The notes under the pieces were generated by a model, which was not told where the DNA came from, made no database searches, and saw nothing but the letters and a program-made list of their open reading frames with translations. 64,000 nt of DNA from Planctomycetota bacterium (GTDB lineage Bacteria; Planctomycetota; Phycisphaerae; Phycisphaerales; UBA1924): assembly GCA_039819165.1 (NCBI GenBank), contig JBCBSM010000001.1, forward strand, positions 1,302,001 to 1,366,000. The letters are read 5' to 3'. Of the stretch, positions 8,301 through 17,167 are shown one piece after another (the first letter of the stretch is position 1; each line of letters starts with the position of its first letter). Position numbers and translations under genes: made by a program.

Positions 8301-11300
8301 GGCGCCTCGAGGCTGCCGCTGAACTCGGCGCTGCCCAGGAAGTCCTGGATGACCAGTTCCTGGGCGTCCATGCGCTGCTGGAAGTCGGCGACGTCGTCGA
8401 CGAACGGGGCGCCCTGGACGTCGACGCTGTAGCCACCCTGCTGGCCGAGCTGCGCGTCGACGCGGATGATGAATCGCTCGCCCTGCTGCGCGAAGAAGGT
8501 CACCTCGGCGGGATCCGTCGTCGTGGCGCTGACGGGCGTGACGCGGGTCAGGCCGTTGTCATCGAAGATCGTGACGCGGGGCTGGAAGTCCGACGGGCTG
8601 TCGGCGGCCACGGTGACGGTGACGTTGCCCGTGCCGGTGGCGTAGACGACGAAGCCGTCGTTGTCCTCCGCGCCACCCAATCGGGTGCGGATCTCGCCGG
8701 TAATCGAGCCCTGGCCGGTGATGGCATCGAGGCCGATGACGGTGTCGTTGGCGAACAGATCGATGGTGCCGGGGAGTGCGATGGGCAGATCGGAATGGTC
8801 GTCGCCGATGGCCGAGAGGTTCGGCGTGGTGTTGATGAGCAGCTCGTACGAGCCGGTCGCGTGCGCCCAATCGACCATGGCCGGATCGGACTGGAAGGTA
8901 TCGAACTGGCCGCTCTGGACGACGACGAAGTAGACCTCGCCCTGCTCGATCTGGGCGACGACGCGGGAATCCAGCTCGTTGAAGACCCGGCCGCGGATGT
9001 CGTCCTGCAGCCCGCCGTCGAGATCGAGCTGGCCGATGGGCGAGTCGTTGCGGACGCCGGCAAAAGCCGGGTTGTCGTTGTTGCTCGCCAGGATCTCCAG
9101 ATCGTTGTTGAAGATGGTGACGAAGGTGTCCAGCGGGCTGTCGTATGTCTTGCCGTTGAAGACGTTGGCGTCGACGTCGCCCGTCCGCAGATCGGTCGTG
9201 AGCTCGACGTACTGGTCGAAGATCTGCTGCGTGGCGGTGCGGACCTCGACGGTGCCGTCGGACGACGCACGGAAGAAGTAGATATCGAAGTCGTCGATCT
9301 TGTGGATGACGCCCAGATCCTGGAACGACACGGTGCTGAAGCCGCTGGGGTAGACGTCCGAGCTGCGAACGTTGAAGGCCGAATCCAGCGGCGGCGCCGG
9401 GAAGTCGAGGAAGTTGTTGCCGTCGCCGAAGCCATCGAGGATGAGCTCGGGCGCCAGGTCGAACTGCTCGCGCTCCAGATCGCTGTTGCCGAGTGTCTCG
9501 GAGAAGATGCCGGTGACGCCGTCGCCGACGAAGTCGTCGTTGAAGTCCGGCGCGATCGTCTCGCTCGCGAGCGTGAACTGGTAGCGACCGGCGCTCCGGG
9601 GCGCGTCGGTCGCGGTGCCGGCGATCTCGAGGTAGTAGACCTCGCCCGCCCAGAACTGCGACTCCTGGCCCGAGCCGATGTCGATGACCAGCCCGTCGGG
9701 GTCGAGCTCGGGCGACGCGGCCGCGGGATCGACCGAGCCCGAGGGATCGGGGAACGGCGGCGCGATGGTGTCGTTGGTCCACACCACGCGGAACTGCGAG
9801 TCGTAGATGCGGACGTGGCTGTTGATGAAGGGCGCAAAGTCGCCGCTGACGACCAGCTGCAGGCGGGCCGCGGTGCGGTCGTCGCGGTCCCAGAACCCGG
9901 GCAGCTCGTCGTTGAAGTTCTGCAGCGCGAAGACGGTGTCGGTGGTGCCGGCGCCCTCCACGTAGCGGTCACGGCTGCCGAAGCGGGACTCGCCCAGCGG
10001 CAGCCACTGGAACGCGGGGCCGAGCGCCGAGTTGGTGAACTCGAAGCGGGCCATGCCGTTGGCGGCCACCGTGCCGTTGGCGAAGCTGAATTCGCCGCCG
10101 GCGTACAGGACCGGGACGGGCGCGTCCACGGCGGGGTTGGGCGACAGCGGTCCGTTGCCGAACGCCTGATCGAGGTAGAACTCCTCGTCGGCGTAGTTGA
10201 TCAGCGTGTGCACGGGCGCATCGAAGCCGCTGCCGAGCACGCCCCAGACCCCGTTGATCGGGTCGAAGGTCCCGACGAAGCTGCCCGGGACGCCGCCGAT
10301 GGTGGTGAAGTCGCCGCCGGCGACGACTTCGGGCGCGAAGAGGTCCCCGCCGGCGTCGCGGTCCCAGACCGTAAACGTCCGGACGCGGTCGTTCGCGCCG
10401 CCGATGTCGAACAGCAGGAAGTCGCCGGCCATCGAGCCCATCTCGGTGTCGGCCTGCACGAACGACACGTTGTCGACGGCGAGTCCGCCGAGGTCCGAGT
10501 ACAGGCCGCCGACGAACAGGGCGGGATCGGTGCCGTCGGAGTCGGGGTCGAGGTCGGGCACCTCGGCGACGGTGAGGGCGTTGATCTCGCCGACCACGCC
10601 AAATGCGGTGCCGGCGATGGGCACGCCGTCCTCGTCGAAGGTCACGGATTGCAGCACGCCGCCGTCGCCGCCGAACCACAGGCTGTTGGGGTTCTCGCCG
10701 TCGTCGGCGTCCTCGGGGTCCCACTCGGCGATCGCGAATACGGCGCCCGGCGCGGCAACGGCCAGCGGCGCGAAGGCGCCCTGCGCCACCGCGGGAGTGA
10801 ACGGATCGAGGATCGGCGGGATGACCGAGTACGAGGTGATGCCGCCGGCAAAGTCGCCGCCGATGATGAGGGCGGGCGGCAGATCGCCGTCCTCGCCGTC
10901 CACGTCGAAGACCGAGAGTGCATGCACCGTGCCCGCGACGCCCGCGCCCAGCGGGACGAGCACGTACTCGCCCGCGAGCGGATCGAAGGTGTAGGCCGCC
11001 AGGTTGTTGGCGGGCTGGAAGTCCACGAAGCTGAAGTCGCCGCCGATGATCAGCGACGGCGGCAGCTCGTCGTCGGGATCGTGATCCCACACCGTCATGG
11101 CACGGATCTCGCCATCCACGCCGGCCCGCACCGGGAAGTAGTCCTGCGCATCGAAGATGCCCAGGTGGCTCCGGGTGATGGGCATGCCGTTCTCGTCGAA
11201 GCCCTTGATGCGGTAGTCGCCCGCGGTGCCGAAGAAGAGCGCATCGCCCGCGTCGTCGTTGTCGCCCGGGTAGTTGCTCAGCAGGTCGGTCGGCAGCGTG

Positions 11301-13003
11301 AACTGGAACAGATCGGTATCGAACGCGTCCTGGATGCGGCCCTGGCCGCTGGCGAACGCCTGGTACTCGAGATCGCCGACCGGGTTGACCACCGGCGGGA
11401 AGAAGCCCAGCGGATCGAAGAACGTCCGCGTGGGGAGCACCGGGTCGCCGAAGATGAGCGGCGTGGCCTGCTCGAAGAGCGGCCGGATGATGCCGAAGTC
11501 CTCCGGATCGGTGAAGCCGCTGTCGAGCTCGAAGTCGATGTCCTCGCCCTCGGGTCGGTCGACGTGGTCGTCGATATCTTGGGGGGCGATGAGCGTGTGG
11601 TTGGATTCGACGTAGATGTTGAAGGGATGGAAGTCCGCCAGCGGGGGCGTGTCGTCGAAGGACTCGATGACGATGAAGTAGGTGGTGTTGGTCTCAAGTT
11701 GGATCTGCAGATTCGCCGCGCCGGCCAGATCGCTGAAGCCGATGAGATCGGCCTCGTTGGCGGCGGTTAGCTCGTACAGCCGCATCGCGGGCTCGGGCAG
11801 CGGGACGTCGGTCAGGAAGGGGTTGGGCAGCGGCAGTGCGTCGCCGACGCCGATGGACTCGAGGATCGTCAGGCCCTCGCCCAGCGTGGTGAACTGGAAG
11901 ATGCGGGTATCGAACGCGCTCGCGATGCGCTGCTCGGCAACGCTGCGGCCGCCGTTGAAGATCGAATCCTGGAGCGTGCCCAGGCGGGTGACCGGGTCGA
12001 GGTCGATGGTGGCCGCCGCGGTCTCGGCGCGGAGCTGGTAGTCGCCCGTGGACTTGGCGCTGGTCGGGTCGAACTCATCGCTCCGCACGCGCACGTAGAA
12101 CGTGGTGTCGGGCGCGGAGGGCACGATAGTGAACGCGGAGGTCAGGCGGCCCGTGTCGCTGTCCGAATCGATGAGGGCGCCCGTCGAGTCGTAGACCTCG
12201 ATCTGGGTGTCCAGCGGGGAGAGTGGGTCGTCCTCGGGCAGCGCGGCGTAGAAGGTGGCCAGCGAATCGAATGCCGAGCTGCTGCCGGTCTGGATGGTGT
12301 AGATGACGTCGTCGCCCGCGAGGCTGAGGGTGTCGATGACGTTGCCCTCGCCGATGCGGAGGGGGAAGGGCGCCATCGGATCTGTCTCGATGGACAGGTC
12401 GGTGTTGCTCGTGGCATCGACACGGATGGTGTATCCGCCGGTGGTCAGCATGCCGGTGTTGCTGATGTCGCTGAGGACGCGGATGAAGTAGGTCTCGCCG
12501 GCCTCGCCCACGAAGCCGGTCCAGCCGTCGGAGAAGAAGCCCGACGACAGCTCGCCCTGGGACGAGCCCTCGGCGATGAGCGTGCCGCTGATGTCGTAGA
12601 CCTCGACCCGCGAATCGAGGCTGGAGCCGCCCGCGACGTTGATGGTGTCGGCCCAGACGGTGACGAAGTCGTCGCCGGTGGCATCGAAGCGGAAGAGGTC
12701 ATCGGCCAGCGAGGGGATGACGTCCTCGATCTCGCCGTCGACGCTGCCCTCGCCCGTCATGCCATCGAGCACGATCTCGGTGCCCGAGGTCGGGGTCAGC
12801 GGCAGGTCGAAGCTCGGGTGGTCGCCGCCGAGCAGGATGCGCTGCTCGAGGTGCTCGAGGCCGCCCCGTTCCGCCGGCGTGGCCGCGTCCTCGCTGCGCG
12901 CGGGGGCGAGCCCCGCGAGCCGTCGCAGGGCCCGCAGCCGCCCGAGCCCGAAGCTGGTCTTTGCGGTCGGGAACGACTCGGAACGATGGCCACTCATGCT
13001 CAT
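5384..13003 (-). CDS. giant LEPR-XLL / PPC-repeat secreted protein
   Basis: 2539 residues. The N-terminus has no classical signal peptide but carries GGLEHLEQRILLGGD at about 48-61, matching the LEPR-XLL motif of very large planctomycete extracellular proteins. Many pre-peptidase C-terminal (PPC)-like beta domains follow, recognisable by recurring D-x-F/FxF...VRVYD...YxVRV units (residues 65-630 and 1050-2080). Between them, about 630-1000, is a block of repeated LIIGGDF/LYAGGEF strands like a beta-propeller. The last 455 residues (2085-2539) hold about four copies of a unit ending S-H-Y-D/N. A surface or adhesive role is inferred. ATG at 13003 is too close to GGAG; the second ATG (12997) has better spacing. 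Confidence 0.85.
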   Translation of the reverse strand: MSMSGHRSESFPTAKTSFGLGRLRALRRLAGLAPARSEDAATPAERGGLEHLEQRILLGGDHPSFDLPLTPTSGTEIVLDGMTGEGSVDGEIEDVIPSLADDLFRFDATGDDFVTVWADTINVAGGSSLDSRVEVYDISGTLIAEGSSQGELSSGFFSDGWTGFVGEAGETYFIRVLSDISNTGMLTTGGYTIRVDATSNTDLSIETDPMAPFPLRIGEGNVIDTLSLAGDDVIYTIQTGSSSAFDSLATFYAALPEDDPLSPLDTQIEVYDSTGALIDSDSDTGRLTSAFTIVPSAPDTTFYVRVRSDEFDPTSAKSTGDYQLRAETAAATIDLDPVTRLGTLQDSIFNGGRSVAEQRIASAFDTRIFQFTTLGEGLTILESIGVGDALPLPNPFLTDVPLPEPAMRLYELTAANEADLIGFSDLAGAANLQIQLETNTTYFIVIESFDDTPPLADFHPFNIYVESNHTLIAPQDIDDHVDRPEGEDIDFELDSGFTDPEDFGIIRPLFEQATPLIFGDPVLPTRTFFDPLGFFPPVVNPVGDLEYQAFASGQGRIQDAFDTDLFQFTLPTDLLSNYPGDNDDAGDALFFGTAGDYRIKGFDENGMPITRSHLGIFDAQDYFPVRAGVDGEIRAMTVWDHDPDDELPPSLIIGGDFSFVDFQPANNLAAYTFDPLAGEYVLVPLGAGVAGTVHALSVFDVDGEDGDLPPALIIGGDFAGGITSYSVIPPILDPFTPAVAQGAFAPLAVAAPGAVFAIAEWDPEDADDGENPNSLWFGGDGGVLQSVTFDEDGVPIAGTAFGVVGEINALTVAEVPDLDPDSDGTDPALFVGGLYSDLGGLAVDNVSFVQADTEMGSMAGDFLLFDIGGANDRVRTFTVWDRDAGGDLFAPEVVAGGDFTTIGGVPGSFVGTFDPINGVWGVLGSGFDAPVHTLINYADEEFYLDQAFGNGPLSPNPAVDAPVPVLYAGGEFSFANGTVAANGMARFEFTNSALGPAFQWLPLGESRFGSRDRYVEGAGTTDTVFALQNFNDELPGFWDRDDRTAARLQLVVSGDFAPFINSHVRIYDSQFRVVWTNDTIAPPFPDPSGSVDPAAASPELDPDGLVIDIGSGQESQFWAGEVYYLEIAGTATDAPRSAGRYQFTLASETIAPDFNDDFVGDGVTGIFSETLGNSDLEREQFDLAPELILDGFGDGNNFLDFPAPPLDSAFNVRSSDVYPSGFSTVSFQDLGVIHKIDDFDIYFFRASSDGTVEVRTATQQIFDQYVELTTDLRTGDVDANVFNGKTYDSPLDTFVTIFNNDLEILASNNDNPAFAGVRNDSPIGQLDLDGGLQDDIRGRVFNELDSRVVAQIEQGEVYFVVVQSGQFDTFQSDPAMVDWAHATGSYELLINTTPNLSAIGDDHSDLPIALPGTIDLFANDTVIGLDAITGQGSITGEIRTRLGGAEDNDGFVVYATGTGNVTVTVAADSPSDFQPRVTIFDDNGLTRVTPVSATTTDPAEVTFFAQQGERFIIRVDAQLGQQGGYSVDVQGAPFVDDVADFQQRMDAQELVIQDFLGSAEFSGSLEAPGDTDIFRFSPPDFDLVSVEVESNDFGFNPAVRIYEVSEDPNGNPILLQIGFNDDANAGTLDAFAEFPVTGPDRTSTLTGETYNDYFIVVEGSDRQGDAGQYTVRVNLAPTDDHPDEGEFDVASQLFVQPATGQGSLPGTIEVPTDTDLFTFTAPAGGQAVLAAISAESSTLRPTIRVFDADFNPVINLTTGTTDTVLGPDAAFSAPAFRFDVVRGEQYFVLVGSDGTGSVTTDTGAYTLEATTPTADDHANESEFGLASEIVLSTETGAGSQTGNIATIGDTDLFFFDTIADGSTTTASHVVRLAAGSSETDVILRVFDASTSLVDTIVDNGPGDEDATPGVVQTTINVSAPEGERFFLLASIDAGSMFLTDNYVISVEGPLPDIVPSPDDDHADRGQFSIATVLPLDARTGDASGVGRIEAPADSDLFQITSLSAGQAFVQVVTPSGTELNADITVFERPIGGGEPVEIIRDTAGFQGVNAAAEFNITGAGVEYFFLVTGLNGTGEYSLRIDTEPETFFLFYPEGFANETISEFVSIANPSGTQSVTYSVRLFYENTSLAPVTLIDNEVLAPNSRGGVTIADRGFIAPGVAADEPFSIVIESDGQLGATLSHYDLGGAIGEAFTPITSDEWTFGRLERNPGQVESFLVFYNPNPDAVIVTLSTVIGGETVEISQTVEGNRRGGWELTSLGVLPVGVFGATITSEPADATGAPGSDIVAALSHYNVATGEAFGVLGDPTGGSTLNVVPSFTSGSEVQGELVLYNPASTAAAVTIVADYITAPLPDVTTVHTIAPGGALVLDAGDLSLSADLAAGLSISSSLPISGVTLETQNGDANAIAIQNQAARTWFFGDAFINSELAGLSYFETLSFFNPTAESVNVDVRLFFNDGTTSGATVTVGSEGFSNLQLDSFSPILSRQLLNFFSIQVSASVPIVTSLTHYDLILTGGWTNAGAPLGLLNPLQDIAGPATTG

Positions 13004-13358
13004 ACTCCAGGTCAGGGTCGATCTCGGGCCGGTGCCGTGCTGGGCGACTCAACGTGTGACCCGGCAAGGGTTGTCGGTGGTCGCGGGGCCTGCCGGCGGA
13101 GCACTCCGTCGGTTTCCACCATGCGTGCGGGGGATGCAGGGCCTCCGGTGGAGCCGCCCGTAGGTAGCTGCTCGGAGGGTACCGCCTGTCGGCGGCTCCC
13201 GCCCACGCATTGTCGCCTCCAAGCATACTGGACGCACGCGGTCCGAGTCCAGTGATTTCCCGGGGTCGGAGGCTATTGCCAGAGCTTTTTCGCGGCCGGC
13301 GCCCCGCGGGTTGCAGGGGCGCGGGTTTGTTGTCCCACGCGGTGCTCGGGCGGTGTGC
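13004..13358. other. 355-bp intergenic region upstream of the giant gene
   Basis: Minus-strand 5' region of the giant gene. It holds a possible -10 TATGCT (13222-13227) and, just downstream, GGAGG (13216-13220) 5 nt before an ATG at 13210 that opens a 53-codon Arg-rich frame (to 13049). The box and the ribosome site are too close to serve the same transcript, so at most one is real. A GCGCCCC/GGGGCGC hairpin lies just after the racemase gene near 13298-13322. Nothing else recognisable. Confidence 0.4.
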
Positions 13359-14063
13359 TCAGGCGGCCACCTGGCCGGCGGCCATCCGCACGGCGGTCAC
13401 CATCTGGATCTCGCCGGGGTCGTACACCGGCAGGGGGCAGCTCACCGGGGAGAGCAGCAGCGGCACCTCGCTGGAAGCCAGGACGATGGCCTCCGCCCCG
13501 CGATCGGCAAAGGACGCCATCACGTCCTCCAGCCGCCGGCGGGAGGCCTCGTTCATCACGCCCCGGACCAGCTCCTGGAAGATGATGGAGTCCACTACGT
13601 CGACGTCCTCGGCGCTGGGCTTCATCACCTTGACGCCCCGCAGCCCGAGATGGGTCTGATAGGCCGACCCATTGGTCACCAGCTTGGTGCCCAGGATGCC
13701 CACCGAGGTGCGGCCGTCGCCGTGGACCTCGTCGGCCAGCAGCTGGGCCATCGTCAGCCAGGGGATGGGGCTGCCCGATTCGGCTAGCTGGACGGCGTGC
13801 TGTACCAGGTGGTCCGGCGTGAGGCAGAAGCCCGCTCCGGCGGCGGCGAGCGCCTCGGCCGAGCGGCGGAGCAGCAGGCCGACGCCCTCCCAGTCGTGGG
13901 CGGCGATGCACTCGAGGTACGCGTCGAAGGGCTCGCCGTGCAGCGTGACCGTGGGCCTCGTCTGGGTTGCCGACAACCGGGATGCGTGGCGGTGGAACTG
14001 GCGGTAGGCCAGGGCGGCGCCCTCGGGGCTGACCGCAACGATGCCGACGTGGTGCGATGGCAC
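13359..14063 (-). CDS. aspartate/glutamate racemase family protein
   Basis: 234 residues from GTG 14063, chosen because GGAGG stands 7 nt upstream and the N-terminus then begins at the first beta strand (VGIVAVSPEG). The fold-typical elements of the Asp/Glu racemase superfamily are present: a catalytic Cys80 in CLTPDH (equivalent to CNTxH) and the later strand VGILGTKLVT. The second catalytic cysteine (usual LGCTE) is replaced: LASSE, Ser197. A two-base racemase mechanism would need both cysteines, so the enzyme may have another activity. It lies upstream of the giant gene on the same strand, 355 bp away. Confidence 0.72.
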   Translation of the reverse strand: MPSHHVGIVAVSPEGAALAYRQFHRHASRLSATQTRPTVTLHGEPFDAYLECIAAHDWEGVGLLLRRSAEALAAAGAGFCLTPDHLVQHAVQLAESGSPIPWLTMAQLLADEVHGDGRTSVGILGTKLVTNGSAYQTHLGLRGVKVMKPSAEDVDVVDSIIFQELVRGVMNEASRRRLEDVMASFADRGAEAIVLASSEVPLLLSPVSCPLPVYDPGEIQMVTAVRMAAGQVAA

Positions 14064-14175
14064 GCGGATCCCTCCGTTCGTTCCATCCCTCGTGCCCGAG
14101 TCGTGTCTCTCGCGCCCGCCCACGCCATCCTCCCTGATTGCGGCCGCTCGGTCAACTCGATCGACCCCGACCATG

Positions 14176-14181
14176 TACCAT
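14176..14181 (+). promoter_or_regulatory. -10-like box TACCAT for hscB-like gene
   Basis: TACCAT followed by 6 nt and ATG at 14188. There is no ribosome binding site. The spacing predicts a leaderless mRNA and selects this ATG over the one at 14173, which lies upstream of the box. Confidence 0.55.
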
Positions 14182-14187
14182 TCTTGC

Positions 14188-14700
14188 ATGACGGGCCCGG
14201 ACGCCTTCGCCGTTCTCGGACTGCCTCGGCGGTTCGACATCGACCAATCAGACATCGAACAGGCCTACATGGCCCGGGTCGCGTCGGCCCATCCGGACGC
14301 CGGGGGCGGCGGCGATGGCCCAGGCCTCGAGGCGCTCAACGCGGCCCGGGAGCAGATCCTGGACGACGAGCGGCGGGCGCGGCTGCTGCTGGAACTGCTG
14401 GGCGGCTCGGCAGGGAACGCGACATTGCCGCCCGCCTTCCTGGCCGAGATCATGGAGGTCCGCGAGGACGCCGAGCGGGCCTACGAAGCGGGAGACCAGG
14501 CCGCGATCGATCGCTGGCTGGCGTGGGCACGGGACCGACGCTCGGCCCACCGCGAGGAGGTCGCCGTTCTCTTCGCAGAGGCCGACGAATCGCTGGACTC
14601 GGATCGGGCGGGGGCGATCGCCGATGTGCTCCATCGCTGGCGGTACGTCGAGCGGATGCTCGAGCAGGTCGGCCAGCCGGAGCACGCCCCCGATGCCTAG
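14188..14700 (+). CDS. hscB: HscB-like J-domain co-chaperone
   Basis: 170-residue protein of the HscB/Hsc20 type, which delivers the Fe-S scaffold IscU to an Hsp70. It opens with FAVLGLPRRFDIDQSDIEQAY, typical of HscB J domains, and has the HPD tripeptide at 35-37. An alpha-helical C-terminal half matches the HscB oligomerisation domain (LPPAFLAEIMEVREDAE). The start is set by the TACCAT box 6 nt upstream. No hscA or isc genes are in the window. Assignment to HscB rather than a generic DnaJ rests on the C-terminal domain pattern. Confidence 0.82.
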   Translation: MTGPDAFAVLGLPRRFDIDQSDIEQAYMARVASAHPDAGGGGDGPGLEALNAAREQILDDERRARLLLELLGGSAGNATLPPAFLAEIMEVREDAERAYEAGDQAAIDRWLAWARDRRSAHREEVAVLFAEADESLDSDRAGAIADVLHRWRYVERMLEQVGQPEHAPDA

Positions 14701-14721
14701 GCCGCCCCTCCGGTCGCCCCG

Positions 14722-16053
14722 GTGAACACGCCCCCCACCCCCACGCCGACCGCGGGTGATGCGCCCGGCGCGGACGCGCTGGCCGCCGACGCTGCGTCCG
14801 CCGGCGGGCTGGGCGTCGGCCTCGTGGTGCTGATGGCCGGCCTGCTGGTGCTCTCGGCGGCCGCCTCGGGCAGCGAGACGGCGCTGTTCGGCATGACGCA
14901 CGCCGAGCGGTCCTCGCTGCGTCGGATGGGGCCCGCATCGGCCCGCACCATCGATCGCCTGCTGGGCCAGCCTCGGCGGCTGCTGATCGCGATCCTGCTG
15001 GTCAACATGCTGGCCAACGTGCTGTACTTCGCGGCCGCGGCGTTGCTGCTGCAACGGGCCCAGGGCGCCGTCGCCGCGACGCTGGCGGCGGTGGTGCCGT
15101 TGGTCATGATCGTGCTCTTCGGCGAGATCCTGGCCAAGCTGCTGGCCGACTCGCTGCGGCTGCGGTGGTCGCGGACGGTCGCCCCGGTGCTGCTGTGGTT
15201 CAGCGCGACGGTCGGCGGGCTGCTGCTGGCGCTCGACATGCTGCTGGTGGCGCCATTGGCACGGCTGCTGACGCCGGCGGAGGGCCGGCCCGGCGCCCCG
15301 CCCGGGCAGGTGCGGGACCTGCTTCGGAGCGGCTCGCAGCGGGGGGCGCTGGACGATCACGAGCTCGACCTGCTGGAGGCCATCGTCGAGCTGCCGACCA
15401 TCCGCGCCCGCGAGGCGATGGCGCCCCGCATCGATCTGCCGGGCGTCGAGCCGGGGTGGTCCGCGGAGCGGCTGGCCGAAGCGGTGCGGGCGTGCGGGCG
15501 GCCGCGGCTGCCGGTGTTCGAGCGCGACCCGCACGTGGTCAGCGCGATCCTGGACGCCAAGCGGACCATCGCCTCGGGCCGGCCGGTCCTCGATGCCCCT
15601 CTGTACGTGCCCGAGAACTCGCGGCTCGACCGCGTGCTGGCGCGGATGGCCGAGCGGGACGTACGCACGGCGGTGTGCGTCGACGAGCACGGCGAGAGCA
15701 CGGGGCTGCTGGAGGCCTCCGACGTGCTGCGGGCGCTGGTGCGGCTGTCGGCGCACGGCGAGGACGACATCGTGATGACCGGGCTGGGCCGCTGGAGCGT
15801 GCCGGCGCGGCTCAGCATCGCCTCGCTCGGCCGCTACTTCCCGCGGGAACTCCGCGGCGGGGTGACGCTGCCTCCCGAGTCGGCGACGGTGGCGGGCGCG
15901 GTGCTCGCCCAGCTCGGCCGCATGCCCGAGGCGGGCGACGCCGCGCGGCTCGGCGGGCTGACCCTCGAGGTCGAGTCGATGCGCGGCCGCGTGATCGATC
16001 GCGTGCTCGTCCGCCTCGATGGAAAGCTCGACGGAAAGAAGGTGCGGCCGTGA
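14722..16053 (+). CDS. CNNM/DUF21-CBS membrane protein (CorC/HlyC family)
   Basis: 443 residues from GTG 14722. The N-terminal CNNM (DUF21) membrane domain covers about residues 28-185 with the SGSETALFGMT motif. A CBS pair (about 200-330) follows, then a small C-terminal CorC_HlyC domain (about 345-435: LPPESATVAGAVLAQLGRMPEAGD). Family members are implicated in Mg2+/Co2+ efflux; earlier annotation as hemolysin is misleading. It overlaps the next CNNM gene by a GTGA junction, so the two are translationally coupled and may form a heteromer. Confidence 0.85.
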   Translation: MNTPPTPTPTAGDAPGADALAADAASAGGLGVGLVVLMAGLLVLSAAASGSETALFGMTHAERSSLRRMGPASARTIDRLLGQPRRLLIAILLVNMLANVLYFAAAALLLQRAQGAVAATLAAVVPLVMIVLFGEILAKLLADSLRLRWSRTVAPVLLWFSATVGGLLLALDMLLVAPLARLLTPAEGRPGAPPGQVRDLLRSGSQRGALDDHELDLLEAIVELPTIRAREAMAPRIDLPGVEPGWSAERLAEAVRACGRPRLPVFERDPHVVSAILDAKRTIASGRPVLDAPLYVPENSRLDRVLARMAERDVRTAVCVDEHGESTGLLEASDVLRALVRLSAHGEDDIVMTGLGRWSVPARLSIASLGRYFPRELRGGVTLPPESATVAGAVLAQLGRMPEAGDAARLGGLTLEVESMRGRVIDRVLVRLDGKLDGKKVRP

Positions 16054-17027
16054 GCGGCGTGGAGATCGCCGCGTGGACGGCGCTCGCGCTCGCCGGGCTG
16101 GCGGGGTCGGCCATCGCCAGCGGGCTGGAGATGGGCGTCTATGCGCTGGGGCGGTACGGGCTGGAGACTCGGGCGCTACGGGGCGAACGCAGCGCCGTGC
16201 TGCTCCGCGGCGAACTGTCTCGCACCGATCGGCTGCTCGCCACGCTGCTGGTGCACAACAACCTCTGCAACTACCTCGGCGTGCTGGGCGTCTCTTCGCT
16301 GCTGACGGCCGGAGGCCTGGGTGCGGGCGCGGTGCTGCTCGCCCAGTCGGTCATCGTGGCGCCGGTGCTGCTGATCCTGGCCGAGTCGGTGCCCAAGGAG
16401 CTATTCCGCGTGGGCGCTGATTCGCTGACCTACCGCGCCGCTCCGTTGCTGCGTGCGCTGCGACTCTTCTACGTGTGGATCGGCGTCGTGCCGCTGGTCC
16501 GCATCGCCGGGCGGGCCATGGCGGCGATCATCGGCGGGGGTGGGCTCGGCGGCTCGGCCGACTCCCGGCAGCGGATGGCGGTGCTCCTCAAGGACGCCGG
16601 CAGCGCCGACCGCGTCGGCGACGAGCACGCCATGCTCATCGATCGCGCGCTCGCGATGGGACGCACCACGGTGGCCGACGAGATGTTGCCGTGGTCGGCC
16701 GCCCAGCACGTGCAGTTGGGCGCCTCGCCGCCGCACGTCCGCCGGGTGCTGGGGACCAACCCCGGCTCGACCGTGCCGATAACCGACGCCGCGGGCGCCG
16801 TGATCGGGCTCGCCGGCGCGGTGGACCTGCTGACGGGCGCGGTCGCGTCGCCCGAGAACCTCAAGCCGGTGCCCTTCGTGGAGCGGGACACCCCCGCCGT
16901 CGTCGCCATCCGCAAGATGCTCGCGGCGGGGGCCGATCTGGCGGTCGTGGGCGCTCCGCGGCGGCCCGTGGGCATCGTCACGCTGCGGCACCTGGCCGAG
17001 CCGCTGCTGGGCAGCGAAGCGGTCTAG
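16050..17027 (+). CDS. second CNNM/DUF21-CBS membrane protein
   Basis: 325 residues, GTG at 16050 overlapping the TGA of the preceding paralogue. The DUF21 membrane domain has SGLEMGVYALG (compare SGSETALFGMT upstream) and LAESVPKELFRVGAD. It is followed by a degenerate CBS pair and lacks the C-terminal CorC_HlyC domain. The tandem, overlapping arrangement of one long and one short CNNM protein points to a joint transporter or regulator of divalent cations. The frame is open far upstream, but that stretch is the shadow of the first gene. Confidence 0.82.
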   Translation: MSGVEIAAWTALALAGLAGSAIASGLEMGVYALGRYGLETRALRGERSAVLLRGELSRTDRLLATLLVHNNLCNYLGVLGVSSLLTAGGLGAGAVLLAQSVIVAPVLLILAESVPKELFRVGADSLTYRAAPLLRALRLFYVWIGVVPLVRIAGRAMAAIIGGGGLGGSADSRQRMAVLLKDAGSADRVGDEHAMLIDRALAMGRTTVADEMLPWSAAQHVQLGASPPHVRRVLGTNPGSTVPITDAAGAVIGLAGAVDLLTGAVASPENLKPVPFVERDTPAVVAIRKMLAAGADLAVVGAPRRPVGIVTLRHLAEPLLGSEAV

Positions 17028-17167
17028 CCGCGGCCGGGCGGGCCCGGCGTGCGTCTGCACTGCCCAAGATCGGCGTGTTCGGGAACAAATCGATCCGATG
17101 CGCCGTTCGCCCGGGCAACTCCGTTTCAGCATTCAGTCCAGCAACCAGCCAGCCGCCGAGGATCACC

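Noticed and set aside
7400-11770. 1456-codon plus-strand frame inside the giant gene
   Set aside because: It is antisense to a protein with clear repeated domains. The translation is low-complexity (D/V/G/R/E-rich) as expected from the complement of GC-biased codons.
5384-13003. Repeats in the giant gene as a CRISPR or tandem-DNA array
   Set aside because: The repetition is at protein level with varied spacing and sequence; no short identical repeats with regular spacers.
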